40,675 nt of DNA from a bacterium (GCA_014803575.1 JAAVBO010000006.1:1-40675); one strand, 5' to 3'; counted from the stretch's first letter, positions 12,196 through 22,132 are shown. Made by a program: numbers and translations. Notes: generated by a model not told the origin, from the sequence alone.

Positions 12196-12825
12196 TTATT
12201 TTTTCTTTTTTAATTTGAATATTGGATTGAAAGTATAAAGATAAATTATACTCATAAATGAAAAATAGAACATTGTTTCCGATACTTCCTCAAACATTTC
12301 ATTTGGAAATGATGTTTCTCCAAGAGTTCCTAAAATTATACCTAATAAAAATAAAATAATATCTATTGCCGGAAAATTTGCTGATTTTATATATAACCAT
12401 AATTCATGATAAAGTTTTTTGTAAAAGAAATATACAAGGGTAAAAAGCATAAATAAGCCATACAAAGTATTTGGAAGCCAACTGTAATGTGGAAGTATTT
12501 CTTTCCATGTTTTAAATGATGTTGTCGAACCTGCGTATGGAAATAAAATTCTTCCGCAATTAATTTCTCTTAAAAATAAAATAAATGAAAGCATTGCAAA
12601 CCATTTGAAAAGTGATTTATGTTCTTTATTTTTTAATGCAAAAATTACAGCGAAACCTAAAATAAATAATTGTAAGTTTTCAAAAAATGAGTTTTCATTT
12701 GCATATTTTGCAGGCAACCAAAGTATGCAAGGTATTATTGCAAAAAGTGATATTAAACCTAAAATTGTTGTTGGATAAACTTTCCAATTTAATCTTGAAA
12801 ATAAATTTTTTACAAATGTCATCAT
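12196..12825 (-). CDS. Hypothetical multi-pass membrane protein
   Basis: 209 aa, about six hydrophobic segments, LREINCGRILFP motif and GETSFPNEMFEEVSE loop; no family recognised. Confidence 0.8.
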   Translation of the reverse strand: MMTFVKNLFSRLNWKVYPTTILGLISLFAIIPCILWLPAKYANENSFFENLQLFILGFAVIFALKNKEHKSLFKWFAMLSFILFLREINCGRILFPYAGSTTSFKTWKEILPHYSWLPNTLYGLFMLFTLVYFFYKKLYHELWLYIKSANFPAIDIILFLLGIILGTLGETSFPNEMFEEVSETMFYFSFMSIIYLYTFNPIFKLKKKK

Positions 12826-12886
12826 TGTAACCTCTTCTTTTATTTATAATAATTAAATATAATTCTTTTTCTTATTTTTACAAGAA

Positions 12887-13408
12887 TTAATTCTTTATTA
12901 TTATAATAAGATTCAGATAGGATGCAAATATTATCCAAAACAGATACGGATATAATAAGATATATGATAAAGAACTTACTTTTTTATAAACATTCATCAT
13001 ATTTAATACTATGAATATATAAAATAAAATTTCAACAAATGCCATAAGCGGAGCTCTTAATCCAAAGAATAAAACTACCCATAAAAAATTAAATAGTAAT
13101 TGCAACGTATAAATAAAAATTATGTAATTTTTATCTTTTTTGCGGACTCCTTTATAACTTAGACAAGTTGAAACTCCTATAATAATATATAACAAACTCC
13201 ATACAACGGGAAATATAAAATTTGGTGGATTTAGTATTGATTTTTCAAGAGACGGATACCACGCCCTAAGGCTGTTAAATTGAACAAAACTTCCTATATA
13301 ACCAACAAGATTACATATAAGTATAAGGACTGCACACCTTAATAAATCCTTTATAGTAATTCTTTGGTGTTTTAACTGAGCTTCTGCCTCTTTAATTTCT
13401 TCAAACAT
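12887..13408 (-). CDS. tspO: TspO/MBR family protein
   Basis: NPPNFIFPVVWSLLYIIIGVSTCLS and LFNFLWVVLFFGLRAPLMAFVEI match the TspO fold; start placed at MFEEIKEAE behind AAGGAG (ORF track start is 13459). Confidence 0.85.
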   Translation of the reverse strand: MFEEIKEAEAQLKHQRITIKDLLRCAVLILICNLVGYIGSFVQFNSLRAWYPSLEKSILNPPNFIFPVVWSLLYIIIGVSTCLSYKGVRKKDKNYIIFIYTLQLLFNFLWVVLFFGLRAPLMAFVEILFYIFIVLNMMNVYKKVSSLSYILLYPYLFWIIFASYLNLIIIIKN

Positions 13409-13501
13409 AATTATTCTCCTTTTAGTGATAAAGATACTAAAAATTTTTATGAAACACAACTTAAAAGAGGTTTTAAGAATTTATACTTAAATTTATTTAT
13501 A

Positions 13502-13530
13502 TTGTATAAATAAATATTGTATGTTATACT
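13502..13530 (+). promoter_or_regulatory. Putative promoter (TTGTAT-17-TATACT)
   Basis: Upstream of the SIMPL-domain gene. Confidence 0.5.
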
Positions 13531-13558
13531 TTAAAAATCTAAAAAAATGGAGGTTAAA

Positions 13559-14308
13559 ATGAATTTAAAAAATCTTAATATCAATGTTGTTTTTGTTGTT
13601 ATTGTTAGCTTACTTGCCTATGCTTTTAGTGGCAAAAATAATAATCAAATACACGTTTCTGGTGAATGTTCAAAAAAAGTTAAAAAGGATAGAGTTTCTA
13701 TAATTTTACAGGTGAAAAATTTGGATAAAAATGCAAGCCTTGCTTCACAAAAATCTATGAAAACGTATAAGGCAATTTCTGATTATATTGTGGAACTTCA
13801 AAAACAATATCCAGAAACGGAACTTGAAACAACAGAATATGATACCTATGAAAAAACAGAGTGGAATTCAAATTTAAAGAAGAATGTAAAACTTGGCGTT
13901 GAAAATGTTATCGGTTTATCCATAACATCACCTAAAATGGATTTAGTTGAAAATATTTTAGCAGAAGTATCAAAATTTTCTGATGTTTATCCAAACGGAC
14001 TTAGAACTTTTGTGGCAAAGACCACATTAAAAAAAGAGCAATCCGCTTGTTTAGAAGATGCAGTAAAAAATGCACAATCAAAGGCTTTTGAAATGGCAAA
14101 TTCGGTTGGGCAAAAAATCGGTAAAATGACAAATGTAAGTGTTTATGATGATAATTACAGTTATACTTCTAATACTCGTGTTTATAAATCTATGGCAAAA
14201 ATGGCTGTAATGGAAGATGCAGATGAAACTATGGCCGGAGGACCTTCTATATTTACAGGGAATGCTGATATTTCATTAAAGGTGAATGCCTCATTCGAAT
14301 TGAAATAA
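13559..14308 (+). CDS. SIMPL domain-containing (DUF541/YggE-like) protein
   Basis: N-terminal TM; HVSGECSKKVKKDRVSIILQVKN...AVKNAQSKAFEMANSVGQKIGKMTNVS; start at MNLKN behind GGAGG. Confidence 0.8.
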   Translation: MNLKNLNINVVFVVIVSLLAYAFSGKNNNQIHVSGECSKKVKKDRVSIILQVKNLDKNASLASQKSMKTYKAISDYIVELQKQYPETELETTEYDTYEKTEWNSNLKKNVKLGVENVIGLSITSPKMDLVENILAEVSKFSDVYPNGLRTFVAKTTLKKEQSACLEDAVKNAQSKAFEMANSVGQKIGKMTNVSVYDDNYSYTSNTRVYKSMAKMAVMEDADETMAGGPSIFTGNADISLKVNASFELK

Positions 14309-14314
14309 TCTGAT

Positions 14315-14350
14315 AAAAAAGTGCTGAAAATATAAGAACAGCACTTTTTT
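14315..14350. terminator. Rho-independent terminator
   Basis: AAAAAAGTGCTG-12 nt loop-CAGCACTTTTTT. Confidence 0.85.
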
Positions 14351-14498
14351 GTTGAAATAAATATTAAAATATGATATCTATTTAATATTAAATAGGAGAG
14401 AAAAAATTTTAGAAACGTTATTTGTGTATTGTATTTATGGAACTGTTGCATATGCTTCATATAAAATAATAAATTCACAATATTTATAGAGGAAAAAA

Positions 14499-14996
14499 AT
14501 GTCATTTGATTTAGATAAAGAAAGAAAAATATATATAAAAGAATTAAAAAACTCTTATGATAAACCTGAGCAAGCTGATGTATCAGCAAACAGATTTTTG
14601 GATTTTGGAAGAATGTTAATTGCAACCAAAAATGATGATTTAATTAAAAATATTTCAACATTATCCTCTTTTTTAAAAAAAAGAAAGTTTGATAATTTTT
14701 ATATTCCTTATGCTTTGTTTATGAATTATAAAGATACCATTTTTGATTTAAGAGATCCTTATTATTCAAAAATTCTTTCTAACAAAGAAAAAGAAGAAAA
14801 TTTAAAAAATACCATTTCTATTTTAAATAATAAATTAGATAATAAAAATCTTATTGATAGTCTTTATAAAATGATAAGAAGTGGGGAGAATATTGATATT
14901 ATCTATAATCCTGAAAAACTTAAAACGATAATTGCAGATATTGAAAAGACACAACGAATCGCTTTGACTATAAAAAATATGTCTAATGAAAAATAA
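14499..14996 (+). CDS. Hypothetical protein (tandem paralog A)
   Basis: 165 aa; SD AGAGG; shares FYIPYALF and IR.GE.I.I.YNP with the next ORF. Confidence 0.8.
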   Translation: MSFDLDKERKIYIKELKNSYDKPEQADVSANRFLDFGRMLIATKNDDLIKNISTLSSFLKKRKFDNFYIPYALFMNYKDTIFDLRDPYYSKILSNKEKEENLKNTISILNNKLDNKNLIDSLYKMIRSGENIDIIYNPEKLKTIIADIEKTQRIALTIKNMSNEK

Positions 14997-14999
14997 ATT

Positions 15000-15029
15000 A
15001 AAGGGGTTGAGAAGCCCTCTTTTTTTTAT
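15000..15029 (+). terminator. Probable Rho-independent terminator
   Basis: AAGGGGTTGAGAAGCCCTCTTTTTTTT, imperfect stem plus T-run. Confidence 0.55.
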
Positions 15030-15141
15030 TTGTGTTTATATTTAAGTCAGTTGAAATAAATATGTTTAGTGTATTGAATCTTTTATCAAAATGTGGTATT
15101 ATTTTATATAAAATATAATAATTTAAATTTAGGAGGATATT

Positions 15142-15651
15142 ATGTTTGATATATATGAAGAAACTGGCAGATATAAAAAAAGACTAAAAGATTCCTATGA
15201 TAATAAAGATAATATTGAAATTTCACGTGAAGATTTTTTTGATTTTGGTAAAGCTTTGATTGAAACCAACAATGAAAAACTAATAAATAATATTTCCAAA
15301 TTATCAGCTATTTTAAACAGACAAAAGAATGATAGTTTTTATATTCCCTATGCTTTGTTTTTATATCATAAAAAACAATTATGTGAGGTCGGATTTCAAC
15401 CTAACAAGGTTTTAAATAAGATAGAAGAAAAAAAACTTCAAAGTTTATCAGATAGTATTTTTATTTTAAAAAGACAGATTAAGAATAAAGTTTTTATTGA
15501 TAATATTTATAAAAAAATAAGAACCGGTGAAGATATTGGTATTGTTTATAATCCTAAAAGAATAAAACAAAAACTCAAAGAGATTAACACACAAAAACGA
15601 ATTACACATATAGTTAATAATATGTTTATTGATAAATTAAATGTATCTTAG
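15142..15651 (+). CDS. Hypothetical protein (tandem paralog B)
   Basis: 169 aa; SD AGGAGG; homologous to 14499..14996 over its length. Confidence 0.8.
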   Translation: MFDIYEETGRYKKRLKDSYDNKDNIEISREDFFDFGKALIETNNEKLINNISKLSAILNRQKNDSFYIPYALFLYHKKQLCEVGFQPNKVLNKIEEKKLQSLSDSIFILKRQIKNKVFIDNIYKKIRTGEDIGIVYNPKRIKQKLKEINTQKRITHIVNNMFIDKLNVS

Positions 15652-17054
15652 GATATCTTTTTTATATCAAATCCGTCTTTTTTATCTTCTACTTGAAAGC
15701 CGTGATTTATAATTTGTTGTTTAAGTTCATCGGCTTTTGCATAATCTTTATTTTGCTTTGCAAACCAACGAAGTTTTGCAAGTTCTTTAATATTATCAGG
15801 TATATTTACATTTAGTAAAGATTTTGCAGAATCGATAAATTCTAAGCCTAAAATTTCATCAAAAAATTCAATTAATTTTAGCTTCGTATTTGCATCCATA
15901 TCTGATTTTAAAATATCTTGAAGAATCACAATACTGCCGGCTGTATTTAAGTCATTGTTTAATGTTTCAAGGATTTTTGTTTTCCATTCTTCGAATACAA
16001 ATTTATCATAATCTTTGGTTGAGGATTTTATAATATCGGCAACTTTTTTTACTATATTTTCATAGGATTTTTTTGCACCATCCAAAAGTTCGTATGAAAA
16101 TGTAAGTTGAGTCCTGTAACTTGCAAGAAGTAAAAAATATCTGTATACAAGTGCGGAGTAACCCTTTTCCTTTAACAAAGAAAGGGTTAAAAATTCGCCG
16201 TTGGACTTACTCATTTTACCGCTTACATCGTTTAAAAATTCCATATGGACCCAGTAATTTACCCACTTATGCCCTACAACTGGTTCAACCTGTGCAATTT
16301 CATTTGTGTGGTGGACCTTTATATGGTCAACACCACCGGAGTGGATATCCAATCTGTCACCAATTTCGGATAGGCACATTGCGGAACATTCAATATGCCA
16401 GCCTGGGAAGCCGATACCCCAAGGACTGTCCCATTCCATTTGGCGTTTTTCATTTGTTGGGGAAAATTTCCATAATGCAAAATCGGCAATGTTTTTTTTG
16501 CCGTTTGAAAAATCTACTCTTGCACCGGCCTTTAATTCATCAAGATTTTGACCGCCGAGTTTTCCATAATCCGCAAATTTTGAAGTATCATAATAAATAC
16601 CATCGTTTTCGATTTTATAGGTGTAACCCCTGTCCTCCAATTTTTTAACCAAATCGATTTGTTCCTGTATATACTGGGTTGCAGGAGTATATTTTGTTGC
16701 GGAAAGGATATTCAAATCGGATATATCGTTCATAAAAATATCGGTATAATATTTTGCGATGTCCCAAACGGATCTACCTTCACGCTTGGAACCCTTTTCC
16801 ATTTTATCTTCACCAGTATCACCGTCGGATGTTAAATGACCGACATCGGTAATATTCATTATATGTTTGACTTTATAACCATTGGCAAGGAACATTCTTT
16901 TCATAATATCTTGAGATACATAGGTCCTTAGATTTCCTATGTGTGCAAAGTGATATACGGTAGGACCGCAGGTATAAATTGATACTTCACCTTCATTTAT
17001 AGGTTTGAAAGTTTCAATGCTTCTTGACATAGTATTATATAATTTTATATCCAT
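15648..17054 (-). CDS. cysS: Cysteinyl-tRNA synthetase
   Basis: 468 aa; YTCGPTVYHFAHIGNLRTYV, GWHIECSAM, GKMSKSNGEFLT. Confidence 0.97.
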   Translation of the reverse strand: MDIKLYNTMSRSIETFKPINEGEVSIYTCGPTVYHFAHIGNLRTYVSQDIMKRMFLANGYKVKHIMNITDVGHLTSDGDTGEDKMEKGSKREGRSVWDIAKYYTDIFMNDISDLNILSATKYTPATQYIQEQIDLVKKLEDRGYTYKIENDGIYYDTSKFADYGKLGGQNLDELKAGARVDFSNGKKNIADFALWKFSPTNEKRQMEWDSPWGIGFPGWHIECSAMCLSEIGDRLDIHSGGVDHIKVHHTNEIAQVEPVVGHKWVNYWVHMEFLNDVSGKMSKSNGEFLTLSLLKEKGYSALVYRYFLLLASYRTQLTFSYELLDGAKKSYENIVKKVADIIKSSTKDYDKFVFEEWKTKILETLNNDLNTAGSIVILQDILKSDMDANTKLKLIEFFDEILGLEFIDSAKSLLNVNIPDNIKELAKLRWFAKQNKDYAKADELKQQIINHGFQVEDKKDGFDIKKIS

Positions 17055-17063
17055 AATAACATC

Positions 17064-18650
17064 CTATTTTATTTCTGTGAATTTTTCATTTTCAATTTTG
17101 TATTTTATAAAGCCTGCATCACCGTCAATATCTACACCATTTATATAATAAATATTTTCCGGAGTATTAGGATTGATTATTTCATATCCTAAAATTTTTG
17201 CAATAAATTTTGAAATATCATAATGGGAAAGTAATTTCGGATGGTTATTCATTCCAAACAAATCCTTTGTTTTTACATTTTTAGTATATAACATAAATGG
17301 GACTTCGGCTACACGAGAATCTAAAAATGAATGCCCCCAAAGACCGTCTTGTCCCATCATTTGACCGTGATCAGATGTAATTATCAAATAAACTTTGCCA
17401 TCAAGCGTTTTTGCCCAGTTTACAACCTTATACAATAACTCATCCAAATAAAGCATTGCATTATCATAGCTGTTTAATTTAAAATCCTTGTCTTCTTCAT
17501 TAAAGACTTTATATTGAGGCAAGTTTTCATATATTTTTTCGTATGGATAATGCACAGCTCTTGTTTGCACAACAAAGAAATTTTTATCCTTTAAGGGAGT
17601 GGATTTTAAAAGTGTCAAAGCATAGTCATCACCTGATTTATTATATTTATATCGGGCATTATCCCTGTATATTGTCTTATCAACGAATCCTATTCCTATA
17701 TTTGAAAAAGTTTTACTTGATTGTGGGGAATACATAACAGTTTGGAATCCCTGAGAACGAGCCATTTTGAAAAGATTATTATCTTTCATAAAAGAGGCAA
17801 GATAGTTTTGTGCCTCCTTTTGAAAATTAAAAAACATTGATAGAGAAATTGATGTTGAAACACCGGAAGAAATAGCCCTTAAAAAAATAAAATTTTTATC
17901 ATTTTTTAACTTTTCAAGGTTCGGGGTTGTCTTCCTCTCATACCCATATAATGACATATTGTTCGGACTGGTGCTTTCCAACATATAAAAAATTATTGTT
18001 ATTGGTTTTGTTATATCTTTTTGTTTTATTACTTCATAAGGTAAAAATTTATTTCGTTTAGTATCCGTATGGACTAAATAACTTGATAATGATTTTATTC
18101 CATTCCTAAAAATATACCTTAGTGGAGATGGAGAATTTTTATCCTTTGCCTGTTTTGAAACAATATACGGTTGGAAAAGAAAAACTCCTAAAAATACTAT
18201 AATAAATATATTTGAATGATAGATATATTTGTATGTTTTTTTTCTCAAATAAATTGATAAAGCAAAAAGTATTATACATATAATGGGCAAATACCAAAAA
18301 CTCATGATATCGGCAAAAAAGCCCAATGCGATATCTTCTGTTTCAACAAATAAAAGTTGTATATCCGCACCTAAAAAATATCTTCCGAAATGGAAGAGAT
18401 AAAACAGTGAACAGCCCATTAAAATCCATACAAAGCTTAAAACTGTTATGAAAAATTTGTTACTTTTTATTAAAAATAAAGAAGCCATAAACAGAAATAT
18501 ATAAAGAAAAGTATTTGCGTGAAAATGTGCCAGATAGTTATGTGAAAAAAGCCTTAATAAATAATCCGGAAGAATTACGATAAATGAAAAAAGAAGGGCA
18601 AACAAAAAAGAATATGCCCCCTTTTTCCAATTAATTGATAAACTTTTCAT
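17064..18650 (-). CDS. Sulfatase-family membrane protein, phosphoethanolamine transferase (EptA)-like
   Basis: 528 aa; N-terminal TM segments, MLESTSPNNMSLYGYERKTTPNLEKL, SSGVSTSISLSMFF, ITSDHGQMMGQDGLWGHS. Confidence 0.8.
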   Translation of the reverse strand: MKSLSINWKKGAYSFLFALLFSFIVILPDYLLRLFSHNYLAHFHANTFLYIFLFMASLFLIKSNKFFITVLSFVWILMGCSLFYLFHFGRYFLGADIQLLFVETEDIALGFFADIMSFWYLPIICIILFALSIYLRKKTYKYIYHSNIFIIVFLGVFLFQPYIVSKQAKDKNSPSPLRYIFRNGIKSLSSYLVHTDTKRNKFLPYEVIKQKDITKPITIIFYMLESTSPNNMSLYGYERKTTPNLEKLKNDKNFIFLRAISSGVSTSISLSMFFNFQKEAQNYLASFMKDNNLFKMARSQGFQTVMYSPQSSKTFSNIGIGFVDKTIYRDNARYKYNKSGDDYALTLLKSTPLKDKNFFVVQTRAVHYPYEKIYENLPQYKVFNEEDKDFKLNSYDNAMLYLDELLYKVVNWAKTLDGKVYLIITSDHGQMMGQDGLWGHSFLDSRVAEVPFMLYTKNVKTKDLFGMNNHPKLLSHYDISKFIAKILGYEIINPNTPENIYYINGVDIDGDAGFIKYKIENEKFTEIK

Positions 18651-18667
18651 AATACAAATTCTCTTTC

Positions 18668-19393
18668 TTAATCAAGCCAATATTCAATAGTTGAAACAAC
18701 CCTTACTTTTTTATTTATTGATTGTTTTTCGTAGCCTTCATCTGTGCCAGCAAGAATAGAGAAAACACCTTGTGATGCCTTTCTTATTTTACCAACTTTT
18801 GAATCAGATGCCTTTGCAAATTCTTGGGCTGATTGTTTTGCGTTTTTTGTCGCTTCTTCAAGCATTTTTGGTTTTATTTCATTAAGACCTGTAAATAAAT
18901 AACTGACAGGTTTTGAATATTCGTCACCGTCAAAGATAATTCCCTTTGAAATAAGTGAGCTTATATTACTTGATGATGTTTCAACCAAATTTACATTGTT
19001 TGATTGAACTATTAATTTTTGTGTTAAAATATAACGATATGTTGGTATTGTATTTGAAGAATAGCGTTCTGCAAGTTTATCAACAACACTTAAACTTTCA
19101 GGTGTTATTTCTTCATCAGTAAATCCTGCTGATTTTAAAAAGTTTATAACTTCGTTAAGTTGATTTTCAACTTTTTTTTGTGAAGCAATCATATCATTTT
19201 CCGCAACGGTAAATTTTATTTTCCATATTGCCAAATCTGCCTTTACATCCATTTCGGCAAGTCCCTTTACCACAACGGAATTATTTGTTTTATATGTTTT
19301 GAAATAATAATATCCCGGAAAAAAGCCGGCACACATTAAACCTACACATAAAAATACACCAGTAATAATTTTTGATTTTCTTTTTTCTTCCAT
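18668..19393 (-). CDS. SIMPL domain-containing (DUF541/YggE-like) protein
   Basis: 241 aa; VVKGLAEMDVKADLAIWKIKFTVAEN...LEEATKNAKQSAQEFAKASDSKVGKIRKASQG; N-terminal TM. Confidence 0.9.
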   Translation of the reverse strand: MEEKRKSKIITGVFLCVGLMCAGFFPGYYYFKTYKTNNSVVVKGLAEMDVKADLAIWKIKFTVAENDMIASQKKVENQLNEVINFLKSAGFTDEEITPESLSVVDKLAERYSSNTIPTYRYILTQKLIVQSNNVNLVETSSSNISSLISKGIIFDGDEYSKPVSYLFTGLNEIKPKMLEEATKNAKQSAQEFAKASDSKVGKIRKASQGVFSILAGTDEGYEKQSINKKVRVVSTIEYWLD

Positions 19394-19537
19394 TTTTATC
19401 TCCTTTCATTTTTATTATTAATAAATAAAATTTAATTCTATTTTATATAAAAGGCAAGTCTAAAAAAATACTTTACTTTCATATAGGTATTGATTAATAT
19501 TAAAAGACAAAATCAATTATAAAATTAGGATAGAAAA

Positions 19538-22132
19538 ATGTCAGAACAAAACCTTAATTCTTATGCCGAACAATTATATAAATTTCAAGAAGAAAATGAT
19601 TACTTTAAGGCAAATCCGGAAAGTCATAAGCCTCGGTTTACAATTATGATTCCGCCACCAAATGTGACTGGAAATCTTCATGTAGGGCATGCATTTACCA
19701 TGACTATGCAAGATATTGCTATCAGGTATAAAAGGATGAAGGGATTTGACACACTACTTCTTCCGGGAACGGATCATGCAAGTATTGCAACACAAATGCT
19801 TGTTGAAAAACATCTTAAAACTAAGGGTATTGATAAAAATGAAATAGGCAGGGAAAAGTTTTTGGAGTATGCCTGGGATTGGAAAAATACTTATGCCGGT
19901 AATATCACTTCTCAACTTAGGACTATCGGATATTCGGCTGATTGGTCTCGTGAAAGATTTACTCTTGATGCCGGACTTAATAAGGCGGTTGTAGAGGCGT
20001 TTGTTCGTATGTATGAAGATGGGCTTATCTACAAGGACAAGCGACTTGTTAATTGGGACCCTGCACTTCTTACATCCCTTTCCGATTTGGAAGTTCTTAT
20101 GGTGGAAGAAAACGGCTCTATGTGGCATATCAGGTATGATATAGAGGGAAGTGATGAAACAATTATCATTGCGACAACTCGTCCTGAAACTATGCTTGGA
20201 GATACAGGAATTGCTGTAAATCCGAATGATGAGCGTTTTAAACATTTAATTGGAAAGTTTGCAATACTTCCAATACTTGGTCGCAGGATTGAAATTGTCG
20301 GTGATGATTATGCGGATATGACAAAGGGAACCGGTGCGGTGAAGATTACTCCTGCACATGATTTTAATGACTTTGAAGTGGGTAAGCGTCATAACCTTAA
20401 CATAATAAATATTTTCCATAACAATGCGACGATTGATACATCCAAAATCCCAGAGGAAAATGATTTTGTGAAGTCGTTGGAGGGATTGGATAGGTTTGAA
20501 GCAAGGAAACTTATTGTTGAAAAATTAAAAGATCTTGGCAACCTTATCAAGATAGAACCTTATGTTCATCAGGTTCCACATTCGGAGCGTGGTGGTGCGG
20601 TTGTTGAACCTAGAATGACAGAGCAATGGTATTTGAATGTTTCCGGTATGGCGAAAAAGGCGATTGATTTGGTTAAAACCGGAAAGTTGGAATTTATCCC
20701 AAAGATGTGGGAAAATACTTTCTTTGCTTGGCTTGAAAATATACAACCTTGGTGTATTTCACGACAACTTTGGTGGGGGCATCAAATTCCTGCTTACTAC
20801 ACAGATGACGGGAAAATTATTGTTGCTCGTAATTTAGAAGAAGCTCAGGCAAAAGCCGGTGCCGGTGTCCATTTGACACAGGACGAAGATGTCCTTGACA
20901 CTTGGTTTTCATCTGGACTTTGGCCTATGTCAACACTCGGTTGGCCAGATGAAAATAATATTGATTTTAAAACATATTTTCCAACCTCAACCTTGATTAC
21001 CGGATTTGATATTATCTTTTTCTGGGTTGCAAGAATGGTGATGTTCAGTGTGTACTTTACCGGCAAATCTCCGTTTGAAAAAGTTGTTATACACGGACTT
21101 GTTCGCGATGAACACGGTGTAAAAATGAGTAAGACAAAGGGGAATGTTGTAAATCCGCTTGATTTAATAGATGAGTTTGATGTGGATTCTGTTCGCTGGA
21201 CCGTATGTTCGCTTTCCGGTCAGGGACGTGATATAAACTTTGGTAAATCAAGTGTTGAAAACGGACGAAAGTTTATTACAAAGCTTAAAAATGCCATTAA
21301 TTTCTGGGAGCAAAAGGGTGTAAAGGAAGCGTCCGATTTTAAAGGAAAGGACTCCTCTGCTATTACAAATTGGATTTTGGATAAGATGAATTCGGCTATT
21401 CAAAATGCAACAAAATCAATTGAAAATTATCGTTATGATGAGTATGCACAGACAATTTATCATTTTGTTTGGGATGATTTTTGTGATAACTTTATAGAGC
21501 TTTCAAAATCCGAACTTAACGGTGAAAAGAAGGATTTGATACTTTCCGTTGCAAAGCTTGTAATACAAAATATATTGAAAATGTTGCAACCGGTTATTCC
21601 GTTTACAACCGCCCTACTTTGGCAAAATTTGGGCTTTGGTCGTGATGTTGATTTCGTAAATGAAAAATATCCAGAGATTGTTTCAATTGACGGGTCAAAT
21701 GTTTCTGATATTGATTGGTTGCTTTCCGTAATAACTACTATCAGAAATATTCGTGCTGAAAACAAGATTGGATTTAAGGAATCTTTAAACATCTCATTTA
21801 AAAATATTGATGCGGATAAAAATCAATATATCCCCCTTATTGAAGCACACACAAATGTTGTTTATGCTGGTGTAAGTGATGATATGATTGATTGTGTGAT
21901 TGACAAGTCAACTACTCTTTCCATATCTTTACCACAAACGAATAAGGAAGAGGAACTTCAAAAAGCACGCGCAGAATTGGAGCAAGTAAAAAAGCGAATC
22001 GCCTCTTTGGAAGCACAACTTTCAAATGAATCTTTCGTTTCGAAAGCTCCAACTCAAGTTATTGAAGATAGAAAGAAAAGCTTATCTGAGTTAAAGGAAA
22101 AGATGAAAAAATTGGAGACTGTGATTAAATGA
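19538..22132 (+). CDS. valS: Valyl-tRNA synthetase
   Basis: 864 aa; PPPNVTGNLHVGHAFTMTMQD, PWCISRQLWWGHQIPAYY, KMSKTKGNVVNPLDLID, C-terminal coiled-coil. Confidence 0.97.
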   Translation: MSEQNLNSYAEQLYKFQEENDYFKANPESHKPRFTIMIPPPNVTGNLHVGHAFTMTMQDIAIRYKRMKGFDTLLLPGTDHASIATQMLVEKHLKTKGIDKNEIGREKFLEYAWDWKNTYAGNITSQLRTIGYSADWSRERFTLDAGLNKAVVEAFVRMYEDGLIYKDKRLVNWDPALLTSLSDLEVLMVEENGSMWHIRYDIEGSDETIIIATTRPETMLGDTGIAVNPNDERFKHLIGKFAILPILGRRIEIVGDDYADMTKGTGAVKITPAHDFNDFEVGKRHNLNIINIFHNNATIDTSKIPEENDFVKSLEGLDRFEARKLIVEKLKDLGNLIKIEPYVHQVPHSERGGAVVEPRMTEQWYLNVSGMAKKAIDLVKTGKLEFIPKMWENTFFAWLENIQPWCISRQLWWGHQIPAYYTDDGKIIVARNLEEAQAKAGAGVHLTQDEDVLDTWFSSGLWPMSTLGWPDENNIDFKTYFPTSTLITGFDIIFFWVARMVMFSVYFTGKSPFEKVVIHGLVRDEHGVKMSKTKGNVVNPLDLIDEFDVDSVRWTVCSLSGQGRDINFGKSSVENGRKFITKLKNAINFWEQKGVKEASDFKGKDSSAITNWILDKMNSAIQNATKSIENYRYDEYAQTIYHFVWDDFCDNFIELSKSELNGEKKDLILSVAKLVIQNILKMLQPVIPFTTALLWQNLGFGRDVDFVNEKYPEIVSIDGSNVSDIDWLLSVITTIRNIRAENKIGFKESLNISFKNIDADKNQYIPLIEAHTNVVYAGVSDDMIDCVIDKSTTLSISLPQTNKEEELQKARAELEQVKKRIASLEAQLSNESFVSKAPTQVIEDRKKSLSELKEKMKKLETVIK

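Noticed and set aside
14182-14625. 147-aa minus-strand ORF
   Set aside because: Antisense to the SIMPL gene end, a terminator and the start of the 165-aa gene; no RBS or coding signature.
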